Positions 7,673 through 16,662 are shown, counted from the stretch's first letter. The stretch: 36,360 bases of DNA from Candidatus Thorarchaeota archaeon (GCA_018335335.1 JAGXKG010000019.1:1-36360); one strand, 5' to 3'. Translations and numbers: made by a program. Notes: a model not told the origin generated them from the letters alone.

Positions 7673-9133
7673 GTGACGGAATTGACGAATGCAGACCCAG
7701 ATTATCGAATTGAGAATGATCTCATAGGAGAGCGAAAAGTACCAGCTGAAGCCTACTGGGGAGTGCAGACGCTTCGCGCTCAGGAGAATTTTGGTGTTTC
7801 CAGGGTACCACTTGCTAACTACCCGACACTCGTACACGCCCTGGCTATGGTAAAGAAGGCCTGTGCACAAGCGAATAAGGAACTGAAACATCTAGAACAG
7901 GAATATGCTGACGCAATTAATCAGGCCTGTGATGAGATAATCGAGGGCCAGATGATTGACGAGTTCACTGTTGATATGCTACAGGGGGGAGCAGGCACAA
8001 GCACGAACATGAATATGAATGAGGTACTTGCATCTCGAGCTAATGAGATACTCGGCTATACCCGAAATTCCATGGAGCCCGTTTCAGCCAATGATCATGC
8101 TAACATGTCGCAGAGCACCAACGATGTTTATCCCACAGCCATCAAGATTGCCACAATCTACGGATTCAGAGAGCTGTCCGATGGTCTCCGAGACCTCATT
8201 GTTGCACTAGACAGGAAATCAGAGGAATTCAGAGACGTATTGAAGTTGGGCCGTACTGAAATGCAGGATGCAGTACCAATCATGCTGGGCCAAGAATTCT
8301 CCGCTTGGTCTGCTGCGCTGAAAAGGGACTTGCTTAGGATTGGGTCTGCCATGGATGTGCTGAAAACGCACAATATTGGAGCAACAGCGATTGGGACTTC
8401 CCTCAATGCAGATTCAAAATACATTGAACTAGCCGAGAAGTACCTTCGAGAAGTTACCGGGTTAGATGAGCTGACGACAGCAGTAAATCTTATCGATGAC
8501 ACACAGAACAGCGATGAATTCGTCCACGCTTCAGGCCTTCTCAAAGTAAACGCCATGAATCTCAGCAAGATCTGTGGCGACATTATCTTGATGTCTTCGG
8601 GCCCAGTAGGTGGATTTCACGAAATAAGGCTCCCTGGTGTGCAGCCCGGATCTTCCATCATGCCTGGAAAGGTTAACCCTGTGATTCCAGAAATGGTCAT
8701 GCAGTGTGCCTTTCAGGTGCTGGGGCATGATACCGTAATCTCATTAGCGGCTCAAGAAGGCCAGCTTGAATTGAACGCCTTTGAACCATTGATAGCATAC
8801 AATTTCTTTCAAGCACTCAAGGTACTCAAGAATTGCATTCCCATACTGGCGGAGAAGTGCATCAGGGGCATCAAACCTAATCCAGCTGGATTAGACGTCG
8901 TACATAAGAGTGTGGGCTTGGTTACTGCACTGAATCCAGTTATCGGCTATAAGGCAGCCACCCGAATTGCTAAGAAGGCTCTTGATACAGGGAAGTCGAT
9001 TCGAGAGATTGCCCTTGAAGAAGGCGTTATGGATGAAGAATGGTTGGATTTCCTTTTGGATCCTGAACGAATGACTCGGCCTGAAAGCAGGGGCGATGTC
9101 CCCCAAGCGAAGGGGGAGAAAAACAAGAAATAG
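7673..9133 (+). CDS. aspA: Aspartate ammonia-lyase (aspartase), fumarase/aspartase superfamily
   Basis: Catalyses reversible deamination of L-aspartate to fumarate and ammonia in the cytoplasm. Superfamily signatures are GGAGTSTNMNMNEVLASRA, NDHANMSQSTNDVYPTA, LGRTEMQDAVPIMLGQEF and the mobile catalytic loop GSSIMPGKVN (residues 326-335, with Ser327/328). TSTNMN rather than TQTNMN, IGATAIGTSLN rather than GGTAVGTG, and GQLELNAFEP point to aspartase over class II fumarase, but the two are close and fumarase is the alternative. The length of about 486 is normal. The start is unsure: GTG at 7673 places the conserved IENDLIGERKVPAEAYWG at the usual distance, while TTG at 7664 or 7682 is also possible and none has a strong ribosome site. 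The FMN-binding gene follows 18 bases after the stop. Confidence 0.88.
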   Translation: MTELTNADPDYRIENDLIGERKVPAEAYWGVQTLRAQENFGVSRVPLANYPTLVHALAMVKKACAQANKELKHLEQEYADAINQACDEIIEGQMIDEFTVDMLQGGAGTSTNMNMNEVLASRANEILGYTRNSMEPVSANDHANMSQSTNDVYPTAIKIATIYGFRELSDGLRDLIVALDRKSEEFRDVLKLGRTEMQDAVPIMLGQEFSAWSAALKRDLLRIGSAMDVLKTHNIGATAIGTSLNADSKYIELAEKYLREVTGLDELTTAVNLIDDTQNSDEFVHASGLLKVNAMNLSKICGDIILMSSGPVGGFHEIRLPGVQPGSSIMPGKVNPVIPEMVMQCAFQVLGHDTVISLAAQEGQLELNAFEPLIAYNFFQALKVLKNCIPILAEKCIRGIKPNPAGLDVVHKSVGLVTALNPVIGYKAATRIAKKALDTGKSIREIALEEGVMDEEWLDFLLDPERMTRPESRGDVPQAKGEKNKK

Positions 9134-9151
9134 AGAGGAGATAAAAAAAGA

Positions 9152-9598
9152 ATGGATATATCAGAGAAAACGGAGAAGAGACTCAGAAACCTGTTCGACT
9201 CACAACTGAATGCAGCACTTGCTACTTCGAAAGACGGAAAACCATACTGTTGTTTAGTATCGTTCTTTGTCACTGATGACTTCAAGCACTTGCTCTTCGC
9301 AACCAAGCGAGCCCGCTTGAAATACGAACAGATGGATGCAAATCCTTCTGTTGCTCTCTTGATAGAAAACACTACGAATCAGCCTGAAGATGTCACTCAA
9401 GCTATTTCTGTTTCGGTACTAGGTACGGCTAAAGATGTCAAGGGAGCTGACAGATTGGACTACGCAGATCAATTGGCTGAGCGTCACCCGAAACTCGAAC
9501 AGTTCGTGCATTCGGAAGACACTGCTATCATGAGAGTAACGATTGCGAAGATGTATGTTGTCACCAATTTCGAAGAGGTCGAAGTTGTCGACCTTTAG
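9152..9598 (+). CDS. Pyridoxamine 5'-phosphate oxidase-like FMN-binding split-barrel protein
   Basis: A 148-residue protein with the split-barrel pattern of the PNPOx-like family: an N-terminal helix (SEKTEKRLRNLFDSQLN), then AALATSKDGKPYCCLVSFFV, FKHLLFATKRARLKYEQMDA and NPSVALLIENTT. These are the strands and phosphate-contacting region that normally bind FMN or F420 (family knowledge). Members reduce or oxidise small molecules or sense heme and flavins; the substrate cannot be told here. A strong ribosome site (GAGAGGAG) lies directly after the aspartase stop, about 10-15 bases before this ATG, so the two are almost certainly one transcript. Confidence 0.8.
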   Translation: MDISEKTEKRLRNLFDSQLNAALATSKDGKPYCCLVSFFVTDDFKHLLFATKRARLKYEQMDANPSVALLIENTTNQPEDVTQAISVSVLGTAKDVKGADRLDYADQLAERHPKLEQFVHSEDTAIMRVTIAKMYVVTNFEEVEVVDL

Positions 9599-9607
9599 TG
9601 ATGTTTC

Positions 9608-9855
9608 TTATGCAACATATGCAATGCAGTTAACAGTAGTAGGGAACTTGAACGTCACATCAATGGGAGCATATAGAAGTGAAACGCATGCTCCATATTC
9701 TTGGATGACCTCTTTCGTGGAAGCATCTCGGTGGGAAATCGCAACATTGATTTCCAATTCAACTAGTGCATTAACTGCGTCTTCCACATTTTCATGCAGC
9801 TTCTTACACTTGGAGCACGGCGGTTTGGAACCGATTACTCCACATCAAGCTTCAT
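9608..9855 (-). pseudogene. Thioredoxin-like small redox protein, frameshifted
   Basis: The minus strand from 9844 down to a TAA at 9608-9610 encodes VIGSKPPCSKCKKLHENV, then EDAVNALVELEINVAISHRD and STKEVIQEYGACVSLLYAP. The CxxC motif (CSKC) followed by KKL.ENV..AV..L....., and then a helix ending in EYG, is the pattern of the small archaeal thioredoxin-like proteins (about 78 residues). No start codon lies in this frame. Just upstream an ATG at 9855 begins MKLDVE in another frame and stops. Joining the two by a one-base shift around 9838-9845 gives the expected beta strand MKLDV-VIGS, so the gene looks frameshifted. The C-terminal end also departs from the usual TPALVIDGE pattern. A sequencing error is an alternative. 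Confidence 0.5.
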
Positions 9856-9933
9856 TTGAATCACAATTATGTCGAATAAATTCGATATTTACATTATTCA
9901 AAAATACACTTCTATGTACTGGTTTTTATGACA

Positions 9934-9950
9934 AATTAAAAAAAAAGAAA
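9934..9950 (-). terminator. T-run terminator of the ferritin-like gene
   Basis: On the minus strand the DNA reads TTTCTTTTTTTTTAATTT about 45-60 bases after the stop codon of the ferritin-like gene. A long T run without a stem is the usual archaeal transcription end. Confidence 0.5.
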
Positions 9951-9993
9951 TGGTATGCTCCCCCAACGAATGAGAGAGCAAACTTCACTTATT

Positions 9994-10491
9994 CTATGCT
10001 TTCTTCTTCATGACTTCGATGTCGTCCATCAGAGCCTCGAGGTCTTCTTCATGTTCGACCTCATCTTCCATAACTTCGAGAGCGAGGTTATAGGTAACTT
10101 GATCCTTGCCCTCTGTCATGTTGACCAGCTCATGGTAAACATCGATAGCACAGCGTTCGGCTTCGATATTCTGCTCAAGTAGCTTCGGTACGTCTGGCTC
10201 TTCCGGAGTGGCATACTCACAATTGTAGTTATCGAACCAGTCTTCTGGACTGAGCAGCGGTGTCCCGCCAAGGGTTAGAATTCGCTCCGAAAGCATTCCA
10301 GCATGTCGAAGCTCATCTCCGGCATGTTCAACAAGCTCGGCAACCACAGCACCCCTCATGGGACCTACTGCAACTTGTGAGCCTATCCAGTACTGGTAGT
10401 AAGCGAGCCACTCGTCAGCGAATGCTTTATTGAGTTTCTCGATGAGCTCATCTACATCTAGACCAACTATTTCTTTTCCTCGTTTTCCCAT
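9994..10491 (-). CDS. Ferritin-like diiron protein, DPSL (Dps-like) type
   Basis: A 165-residue four-helix-bundle protein. Helix 1 contains FADEWLAYYQYWIG (Glu27), helix 2 has E60-L-R-H63 in EHAGDELRHAGML, helix 3 follows, and helix 4 has E144-V-E-H147. These two ExxH motifs plus extra Glu form a diiron or ferroxidase site as in ferritins, bacterioferritins and Dps-like proteins. Cys91 and Cys114 lie 23 residues apart across the loop and helix 3; a similar Cys pair marks archaeal DPSL ('thioferritin') proteins, which use peroxide to oxidise iron and guard against oxidative stress. The ATG at 10491 is chosen because AGAGGAT precedes it by about six bases. An in-frame ATG 66 bases further upstream would add an unconserved tail. 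It appears monocistronic. Confidence 0.82.
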   Translation of the reverse strand: MGKRGKEIVGLDVDELIEKLNKAFADEWLAYYQYWIGSQVAVGPMRGAVVAELVEHAGDELRHAGMLSERILTLGGTPLLSPEDWFDNYNCEYATPEEPDVPKLLEQNIEAERCAIDVYHELVNMTEGKDQVTYNLALEVMEDEVEHEEDLEALMDDIEVMKKKA

Positions 10492-10786
10492 CTCAAATCC
10501 TCTCTTGCAGTCAGAGACGAGTATTCTTCTGGTATACCCAGATATACAATAGTTCATCTCTGATTTTTGTTATTATAGGACTAATGTATGTTTATATAGT
10601 CTAGCAAAGCGTACCTGCAGCCAAAATCGATACTAAGAAGGCGCCAGAAATATCCATGCAGCCGAATCCATATTCATTGATATCCCCTTCTTTTTTGGTC
10701 TGCATTCATGTTCCGGTCAGATTTTGCTTTTCGTCGACAGACTGAATAGACGGCTTCTGATAGCTCTGTGCTGTGGGGATTGTCAA

Positions 10787-11694
10787 GTGAAGAAATCCAT
10801 CCTTGAGTGCATCGGGAAAACGCCTATTGTCCAACTGGGTCGATTGAGTCAAGATTGCTACGCCACGCTAGCCGCAAAACTCGAAATGTTCAATCCGATT
10901 AGTGTCAAGGATCGCCCTGTGCTTTCTATGATTACGAAGGCAGAACAGGAAGGATTGATTGACGAGAATACGACAATCATTGAAGCAACAAGCGGTAACA
11001 CTGGTATGGCCTTGGCCTACATTTGCGCTGTCAAAGGCTATCGGTTGATAATCTGCATGAATGAAGCCATGAGCGCAAAAGGATTCTGCGATTATTTGGC
11101 GCGCAGCTCGAACTGACGCCGCCTGAATTTCACACTGCCGCGGCAAAAGAGCGAGCAATGGAGATACACGAGGAGATATCGAACTCGTTCTATGTAAACC
11201 AACATGGCAATCCAGCAAACAAAGAGGCTCACATCGAAACTACAGCGGAAGAAATATGGCGGGACACAGAGGGTGAGGTTGATATTATTGTTACAGCGCT
11301 GGGAACTACAGGAACAGCTATGGGAATCGCAGAAGCTCTGAAACCGAGGAAATCAAGCTTAGAAGTGATTGGAGTGGAACCCAAAGCCGCACCGATGATT
11401 TCTGAGGGCAGTTGGGAGAAGCACAAATTGCCTGGCACCAGTCCTGGTTTTGTTCCAGACTTATATGAAGAAGGTCTTCTGGATGAGATTTTCACTATAG
11501 ATGCCGAGGGCGAAGCATATAGATTCTGCCGGCGGCTGGCCGCCGAAGAGGGGATACTTGCTGGCATTTCTTCAGGGGCAACAGCTGCAGCTGCAGTTAG
11601 GATTGGGAAGCGATCGGAAAATGAGGGCAAGCTAATTGTTGCCATATTCGCTGATTCTGGGCAGCGGTATTTGAGTGTGGAAGGGCTATTCTGA
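10787..11694 (+). pseudogene. Cysteine synthase-like PLP enzyme, frameshifted near the middle
   Basis: The two halves lie in different frames. The first half starts at GTG 10787 (KSILECIGKTPIVQLGRLS) and keeps the PLP lysine in NPISVKDRPVL and the phosphate loop ATSGNTGMALA, up to MNEAMS. It then runs into a stop at about 11114. The second half continues from KRILRLFGAQLELTPPEF through NSFYVNQHGNPANKEAH, then TALGTTGTAMG and GILAGISSGATAAAA, to the stop at 11694. Joined, they form a full O-acetylserine sulfhydrylase/cystathionine-synthase-type protein. The break lies at about 11070-11076. The family usually reads MSxERRxIL there; restoring one four-base AGCG unit next to the existing AGCG would give MSERKRIL in frame. 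That fits slippage that lost one tandem copy, or a read error. Confidence 0.8.
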
Positions 11695-11781
11695 GAGTCT
11701 CAGTCAGGAAATCACAAACACATTTTTGCCGACAAGCTGAATAGTCTCTATTGATAAGATGAGTTTCATGGGGTCTATAAT

Positions 11782-12750
11782 TTGGAAATACCAACGCTTC
11801 GTGACATCCAAAATGCTGCAAAACTGCTCAAGACTAGAATAAAACATACTCCTTTAGTCCGCTCCGAGTTCCTGAGCGAGGTAGCAAATGGCAGTGTGTA
11901 TCTCAAGCTAGAGAACCTGCAGAAGACGGGCGCTTTCAAAATCAGGGGGGCTTTCACGGCATTATCAAGACTTGAGCAGAAAGGGGACTCCAAAGGCGTA
12001 ATAACAGCCTCTTCAGGAAATCATGGCCAGGCTGTTGGTCTAGCCGCTGCTGAGCTGGGAATCAATGCAACAATCGTGGTGCCAGAACATGTCTCGAAAA
12101 GTAAACTCAAGAAAATAAAGCAGTTTGATGTAAACGTGATCAAGAGGGGTTCCTATGAGGAGGTTGAGCCTCTGGCGAAGCAGCTGGCACAAGATAAGGA
12201 ACTGACCTATGTAAGTCCATACAATCATCCTGATATCATTGCAGGTCAAGGTACTGTTGCACTAGAAATACTGGAGGAAGAACCAGATACCGACGCAATC
12301 ATTGTTCCCGTGGGAGGTGGCGGTTTGATATCGGGTATCGCCATTGCAGCAAAGGGCTTGAAACCTGAAATTCAGATAATCGGGGTACAGGCAGAAGCAT
12401 CACCTATGGTATATCACTGCTGGAAGTCGAATGAGTTTGTCAAAGTGCAAGAGAACGAGACTGTTGCTTCAGGATTGATGGGAGGTATTCAGGAGGACTC
12501 CATCACACTTTCGATCATGCGGGATAACGTGGATGACATGATTTTGGTTGAAGAGGGAACCATCTTACACGCTCTCAAGATTCTTTATGAATCAGAAGGG
12601 CAGCGTGTTGAGGGTGCAGCAGCTGTTGCAGTCGCTGCGATTCTGAAGAATCCCACCCGGTTCAGGGGAAAGAAAGTCGTGGCCGTGCTAACTGGCGGAA
12701 ATATTGAAGAGTCTATGTTTCAACAATTGATTCGAGACACTAGTAGCTGA
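11782..12750 (+). CDS. Threonine/serine dehydratase (PLP-dependent, no ACT domain)
   Basis: Deaminates L-threonine to 2-oxobutanoate, and L-serine to pyruvate, in the cytoplasm. Signatures are LENLQKTGAFKIRGA with the PLP lysine at residue 53, the substrate loop SSGNHGQ (77-83) and the phosphate-binding GGGGLISG (178-185). The 322-residue length and lack of a C-terminal ACT domain point to the catabolic (TdcB-like) form, or to the related serine racemase, rather than the isoleucine-regulated IlvA. The start is TTG at 11782 giving MEIPTLRDIQNAAKLL, which matches the family N terminus. It follows the broken cysteine synthase gene and sits near aspartase, in a stretch rich in amino-acid-degrading enzymes. 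Confidence 0.9.
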   Translation: MEIPTLRDIQNAAKLLKTRIKHTPLVRSEFLSEVANGSVYLKLENLQKTGAFKIRGAFTALSRLEQKGDSKGVITASSGNHGQAVGLAAAELGINATIVVPEHVSKSKLKKIKQFDVNVIKRGSYEEVEPLAKQLAQDKELTYVSPYNHPDIIAGQGTVALEILEEEPDTDAIIVPVGGGGLISGIAIAAKGLKPEIQIIGVQAEASPMVYHCWKSNEFVKVQENETVASGLMGGIQEDSITLSIMRDNVDDMILVEEGTILHALKILYESEGQRVEGAAAVAVAAILKNPTRFRGKKVVAVLTGGNIEESMFQQLIRDTSS

Positions 12751-12761
12751 GTGATGAAAGA

Positions 12762-14363
12762 TTGCCTGAAAACTTGGATGCCAAGAAACATTCGTTTCTA
12801 AATCGCCTCATAAAATCACTTTTCTCTGTTCCTGATTGGATTTCGGAGAACAGAGCCGATTTACTCCTTTTCATATCTGGGACAGCTATTACTGTTGCAT
12901 CTTGCCTTCACTACTTGTTGACTATGCTCACATGGACTCAGCCAGGCTTCACGCTTGATGATTCATGGATACATCTTGTTTTTGCTAGGACAATACACGA
13001 AGGGCGGCCTTGGGAATACTCTCCTGGATATCCGAGCACTGGTTCTACGAGTCCTTTATGGTCGGTTGTTCTCGCACCGCTTTTCGCATTGACTGGCAAT
13101 ACCACGCAACTTATTTTGGGAACCTATTTGGTTTCCATCGCATTCTACAGTCTAACAACTTTTCTTGTTGGATTTCTCATTTCCGAAGCTACAGGCCGCA
13201 GGATTTGGGGTCATCTCGGCATGATTGCGTTTGTGTTACTGCCGCGGAATACATGGCTCATGTTATCGGGAATGGAAACACCACTGTTCATGTTTCTACT
13301 TATGCTTGGAATAGCTCTTCTACCAAAACAGCAACTCTACTATGACATGCTGCTGGGTGGAGTCATGGGTCTAACGTACTTATCGCGACCGGAAGGAGCT
13401 CTCTTGTCTCTCTTTGTGTTGCTGATACGACCCGCCTTGTTGTACACCAAGGGCGTCTTGAACCGGAGACGGATTCTTTCATTGTTGGCAATGATTGTTA
13501 TAGCTGCCCTTGTAGTGAGCCCATGGATTCTACATTGCCTCTCAGTAACTGGGTTGCCTCTGCCTGACACATTCTACGCCAAGGTGCATGTTCCGACGCC
13601 GTCTGAAATTGAAGTTTGGAATTTCTTCTGGGGACTCTGGATAACACAGCATCCCTTCATCGTTATTGGGCTTGTTTCTTTTCCTCTCCTCATCAAGGCA
13701 CGGCGCCCTATGAGCTGGCTGCTTGGTGTCTCTCTACTGATATTGTATAGGCTTACGAATCCTTATGGTGCACTGATTAACAATGCTCGTTATCTTGTCC
13801 CTGTGTTTCTGTTCCTCTTAATATCGGCTTTTACTGGGGGCGTTTTTTTCTTTCAGAGTCTCTTGGAGCGATTTGATTCACAAAAGGGATCTAGTGATAC
13901 GGTAGTGGTGGGTTTTGTAGTCTGCCTCCTTTTCATTGTCCCTTCTGTTCCCGGTTATCTGGACCAGGCACCATTCTATGGCAACGCAGTGAAGAACATC
14001 AATGAACAGCAGTTGCAGATTGGCCTGTGGCTACGCTATCACACCCCCGAAGATGCTGTCCTAGCAATCCACGATGCTGGAGCTCTCAGATTCTTTTCAA
14101 ATCGTACGGTGATTGATCTTGCTGGCTTGGTCAGTCCTGAAATCATACATAGCAACATGTCGGGACAAGAGACTTTGCTCTATCTTCACGAACAAGGATG
14201 CGATTATTTCGTCTTTTTCGACGACCTGTTCAACTACTGGGCTTGGCAACTGGGTTATGCCTATGAGAAAATATACACCGTGCATCTCGACGACAATGTG
14301 ATATCGGGGCGTGATACTATGTCTGTGTTTAAAATCAAATGGAATGAGACGGGGCTGGTGTGA
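12762..14363 (+). CDS. Multi-spanning GT-C fold glycosyltransferase-like membrane protein
   Basis: A 533-residue integral membrane protein with about ten hydrophobic helices. The first helix (about residues 33-56) is followed by an outside loop with TLDDSWIHLVFARTIHEG, then GSTSPLW. A paired acidic motif (Asp66-Asp67) in the first outer loop and the later small loop are the usual marks of GT-C enzymes such as ArnT, PMT and related lipid-linked sugar transferases. These take sugar from a polyprenyl phosphate donor and add it to protein or lipid outside the cell. A soluble-like C-terminal part (about 430-530) contains LRYHTPEDAVLAIHDAGALR, a common ending of this group. The start is TTG at 12762, 11 bases after the threonine dehydratase stop. 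The exact acceptor is unknown. Confidence 0.72.
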   Translation: MPENLDAKKHSFLNRLIKSLFSVPDWISENRADLLLFISGTAITVASCLHYLLTMLTWTQPGFTLDDSWIHLVFARTIHEGRPWEYSPGYPSTGSTSPLWSVVLAPLFALTGNTTQLILGTYLVSIAFYSLTTFLVGFLISEATGRRIWGHLGMIAFVLLPRNTWLMLSGMETPLFMFLLMLGIALLPKQQLYYDMLLGGVMGLTYLSRPEGALLSLFVLLIRPALLYTKGVLNRRRILSLLAMIVIAALVVSPWILHCLSVTGLPLPDTFYAKVHVPTPSEIEVWNFFWGLWITQHPFIVIGLVSFPLLIKARRPMSWLLGVSLLILYRLTNPYGALINNARYLVPVFLFLLISAFTGGVFFFQSLLERFDSQKGSSDTVVVGFVVCLLFIVPSVPGYLDQAPFYGNAVKNINEQQLQIGLWLRYHTPEDAVLAIHDAGALRFFSNRTVIDLAGLVSPEIIHSNMSGQETLLYLHEQGCDYFVFFDDLFNYWAWQLGYAYEKIYTVHLDDNVISGRDTMSVFKIKWNETGLV

Positions 14364-14461
14364 ATCGTGAATGTGGTCGTTAGGCGATACTATCTGGGTC
14401 AAGCTCCCTCTCATAAAGCAGAAAACAAATACGAGCCTAGCTACTGGAGAGATGAGAACCT

Positions 14462-16381
14462 ATGGTAGAACCCTGGAAGGTTCAGGTCCGATTTGAGGAT
14501 TCTTGGCGAAGTGGTTTGCTTTCTTGGTCTGCGGAGGGACCATTTGTTGAGCTGGATTCAGGCGAAGAAATTACCTCGGGTGCGCTTGTAAAGCTAAACC
14601 AAGAAGCGATTCTCGATGAAAATGGTAAAAGTTCCGTGCGTCATAGAAATGAATACATCATTAGCCTTGAACCGGTTCTGGTACGGGAAGGCACCTTTGC
14701 ACCTCTGCTTGACGAACCTGTTGGTTCTAGCATCTATCCCCCCGAAACAAATCTATGGTATACCCGCTTGTTACGTGGCAATAAAATGGTAACGTTCTTC
14801 CTGCATATCATCGAAGAATCAGCCAAGTACTATCTTGCTATTGTGCATGACTGCCGACTTATCCAAGCGCATGCTATAAGAAAATATGAGGCGGGTGCCC
14901 TTCGTTATGAAACAAATGCCGAGTTGTGGAGAAAGGGTTGGGCTGCAGATGCTCCAGATTTTGATGCTCTTACCATACTTGATAAGCCCCGTCCTGAATG
15001 GAAATGCATCGATCGACTTACCGATGGTATCCGGATTCCCATTCGAGGTGAAACAGTGGCAGAAGCATTTGATGAACTCATTCCTCCACAATGGCCATCA
15101 AAAGTACGTCAAGAGATAAAGGCCTTCTTTGCCCACATCTGCAGAGGTAGACCAGATGAGGATCCCCTTGATTTCTTCCCGCGATTTCAGAAGTATATGA
15201 TGCTGTATGGAATGCTATTGAGTCACTATAGAAGTAGGATTCATTCCGCTGATACGTATCCTTATGCTCGTTGGATGTGGCAAACACAATCTCAGCAATT
15301 GCATATTGACACTCTGGCCTTTCCGGAAGAAACAGAGCAACAGCCATGGCATGCATTTCGCAATTACATGTATGATAGAACATTGACTTTTGAACGTGCC
15401 GCCAAAATTACCGAGAAGCTGAACAAATCTGGAAAAGTAATTACAAAGCTCCCCGTCAGTCGAGAAGAAGCAGAAGAATCACAAGATGCATGGATTGAAC
15501 GTATCTGGATGATGGCTATGGGTCTGAGAATATGGCCCCATGTACGAGCTCCCGTATTGGGGCTGCAGGAGGCTGTCTATATTGGTCGTGCCCAACGATG
15601 GCCTCACAAGCATTTGAGAATCATGGCTCGCCTGGAAGACAGCTATGAGACACCTCGCTACTTTCATCATATGATGATACCGCCTTTAGCTTTCCAAAAG
15701 GTAAAAGCTACCATACATGATTTGTCCAGTATTGCTTTCTCTGTTTACAGCGCCAATTATCATTTGTACAACGTGGAAGAAAGGCAATGGAGAATCGACT
15801 GGGAATCTCTTGAATCCCGAGAGAATATGTCGCTTGATGACCTGAAACGCAGATTTGGGAGAAACAAACAAGGCTTCATTGGTCCACTCAGCAAGAAACA
15901 GGCCATAATACTTGACTACATTGTTTCGAAGGGATGGCTATCTGCAATAGAACTTCACAAAGGAATACCTGGTACTGATATAGACCAAGACACGCTCGAG
16001 AGATTCTTGACCTTTATGAGGGATGGAAAAGCATTAGATTTAACGTACAGAGTTTCGCCGTATGGATTACCTCTTACATTCTTAGAAGTAGAGGGCGAAG
16101 AGTCAGCTGTTTGCTCTCTAATGTCCACCTTGCTCGATACAGTGCCTACTTGTTCCGTTCTTACTGAGCCTGGTGGAAATCGTTCATATGCTATAGTTCG
16201 CTGTACAGAGCATGACAGAAAAAAACTATTGAAGCATATCACAAGCACTGACTATGAGGTCCGAATGTCAGAGGTTTCAGCGTTTAGATCTTTCACCCAC
16301 CGATTCTTCCAGCGAATAGTTACCGAAGACGGTTGGGATAAAGATGTAGACGAGATCCTTACACAAAAATTTCTCCATTGA
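14462..16381 (+). CDS. Large protein of unknown function with C-terminal HTH and ferredoxin-fold-like region
   Basis: I do not recognise the family. The 639-residue soluble product has a beta-rich N-terminal part (to about 160), a long middle rich in Trp, Tyr and Arg, and a C-terminal tail. In the tail, LSKKQAIILDYIVSKGWLS and the following helices look like a helix-turn-helix (about 480-530). It is followed by an alpha/beta stretch (LTFLEVEGEESAVCSLM, then SYAIVRCTEHDRKKLLKHI) that resembles a small ligand-binding ferredoxin-like fold. The same C-terminal order is seen in the convergent 528-residue gene downstream, so the two may be distant paralogues. The start is an ATG about 100 bases after the glycosyltransferase gene, with GAGAGATGAG nearby. 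A transcription-linked role is only a guess. Confidence 0.75.
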   Translation: MVEPWKVQVRFEDSWRSGLLSWSAEGPFVELDSGEEITSGALVKLNQEAILDENGKSSVRHRNEYIISLEPVLVREGTFAPLLDEPVGSSIYPPETNLWYTRLLRGNKMVTFFLHIIEESAKYYLAIVHDCRLIQAHAIRKYEAGALRYETNAELWRKGWAADAPDFDALTILDKPRPEWKCIDRLTDGIRIPIRGETVAEAFDELIPPQWPSKVRQEIKAFFAHICRGRPDEDPLDFFPRFQKYMMLYGMLLSHYRSRIHSADTYPYARWMWQTQSQQLHIDTLAFPEETEQQPWHAFRNYMYDRTLTFERAAKITEKLNKSGKVITKLPVSREEAEESQDAWIERIWMMAMGLRIWPHVRAPVLGLQEAVYIGRAQRWPHKHLRIMARLEDSYETPRYFHHMMIPPLAFQKVKATIHDLSSIAFSVYSANYHLYNVEERQWRIDWESLESRENMSLDDLKRRFGRNKQGFIGPLSKKQAIILDYIVSKGWLSAIELHKGIPGTDIDQDTLERFLTFMRDGKALDLTYRVSPYGLPLTFLEVEGEESAVCSLMSTLLDTVPTCSVLTEPGGNRSYAIVRCTEHDRKKLLKHITSTDYEVRMSEVSAFRSFTHRFFQRIVTEDGWDKDVDEILTQKFLH

Positions 16382-16558
16382 CTGCTTTGAATTGTTACTC
16401 ATCGATGAACATCTAATCTAGCTAATGTAGTTCTACTCAATCCAATTTAAGCTCACATCTTCTATTCTGGCATCTTTTAGAATAGATAGATAAAATCCAT
16501 GAAAATATCCCTACGATTCGACTGTGCTTGCGTCTGGGTAAATGATGAGCTATTTCGC

Positions 16559-16584
16559 TATACTTCATTTTGAGGTGAAGTATA
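16559..16584. repeat. Perfect inverted repeat in the convergent spacer
   Basis: TATACTTCA and TGAAGTATA form a perfect nine-base stem around the eight-base loop TTTTGAGG. It lies in the 385-base spacer between two convergent unknown genes. It could be a terminator hairpin or a protein-binding operator. The rest of 16382-16558 shows nothing further. Confidence 0.5.
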
Positions 16585-16633
16585 TTGGCTCCAGAAATGC
16601 CTGATCAACCGTTTTAAACAGCTGAATGCGTAC

Positions 16634-16662
16634 GAGAAGGGGGTAGCTTTTCCCCCTTTCTC
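16634..16662. terminator. GC-rich hairpin between convergent genes
   Basis: GAGAAGGGGG pairs with CCCCCTTTCTC (one bulged T) around the loop TAGCTTTT. The stem is the most GC-rich local structure in the spacer, and together with T-rich flanks it is a good candidate for a terminator serving both convergent genes. From 16663 to 16766 I see no other feature. Confidence 0.45.

Noticed and set aside
7664-9133. Naming the superfamily lyase as fumarase (FumC)
   Set aside because: TSTNMN, IGATAIGT and GQLELNAFEP favour aspartase, although fumarase cannot be fully excluded without alignment.
9543-10013. Long plus-strand frame of 156 codons after the FMN-binding gene
   Set aside because: It overlaps the end of the FMN-binding gene and the ferritin-like gene. 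Its translation is Ser/Thr-rich without domain sense, and the opposite strand holds a recognisable CxxC redox protein.
9994-10557. Longer ferritin-like start at 10557
   Set aside because: The added 22 residues do not match the family, and a good ribosome site stands before the ATG at 10491.
11229-11645. 138-codon minus-strand frame within the cysteine synthase region
   Set aside because: Ser/Pro/Ile-rich antisense shadow; the plus strand has all the PLP-enzyme motifs.
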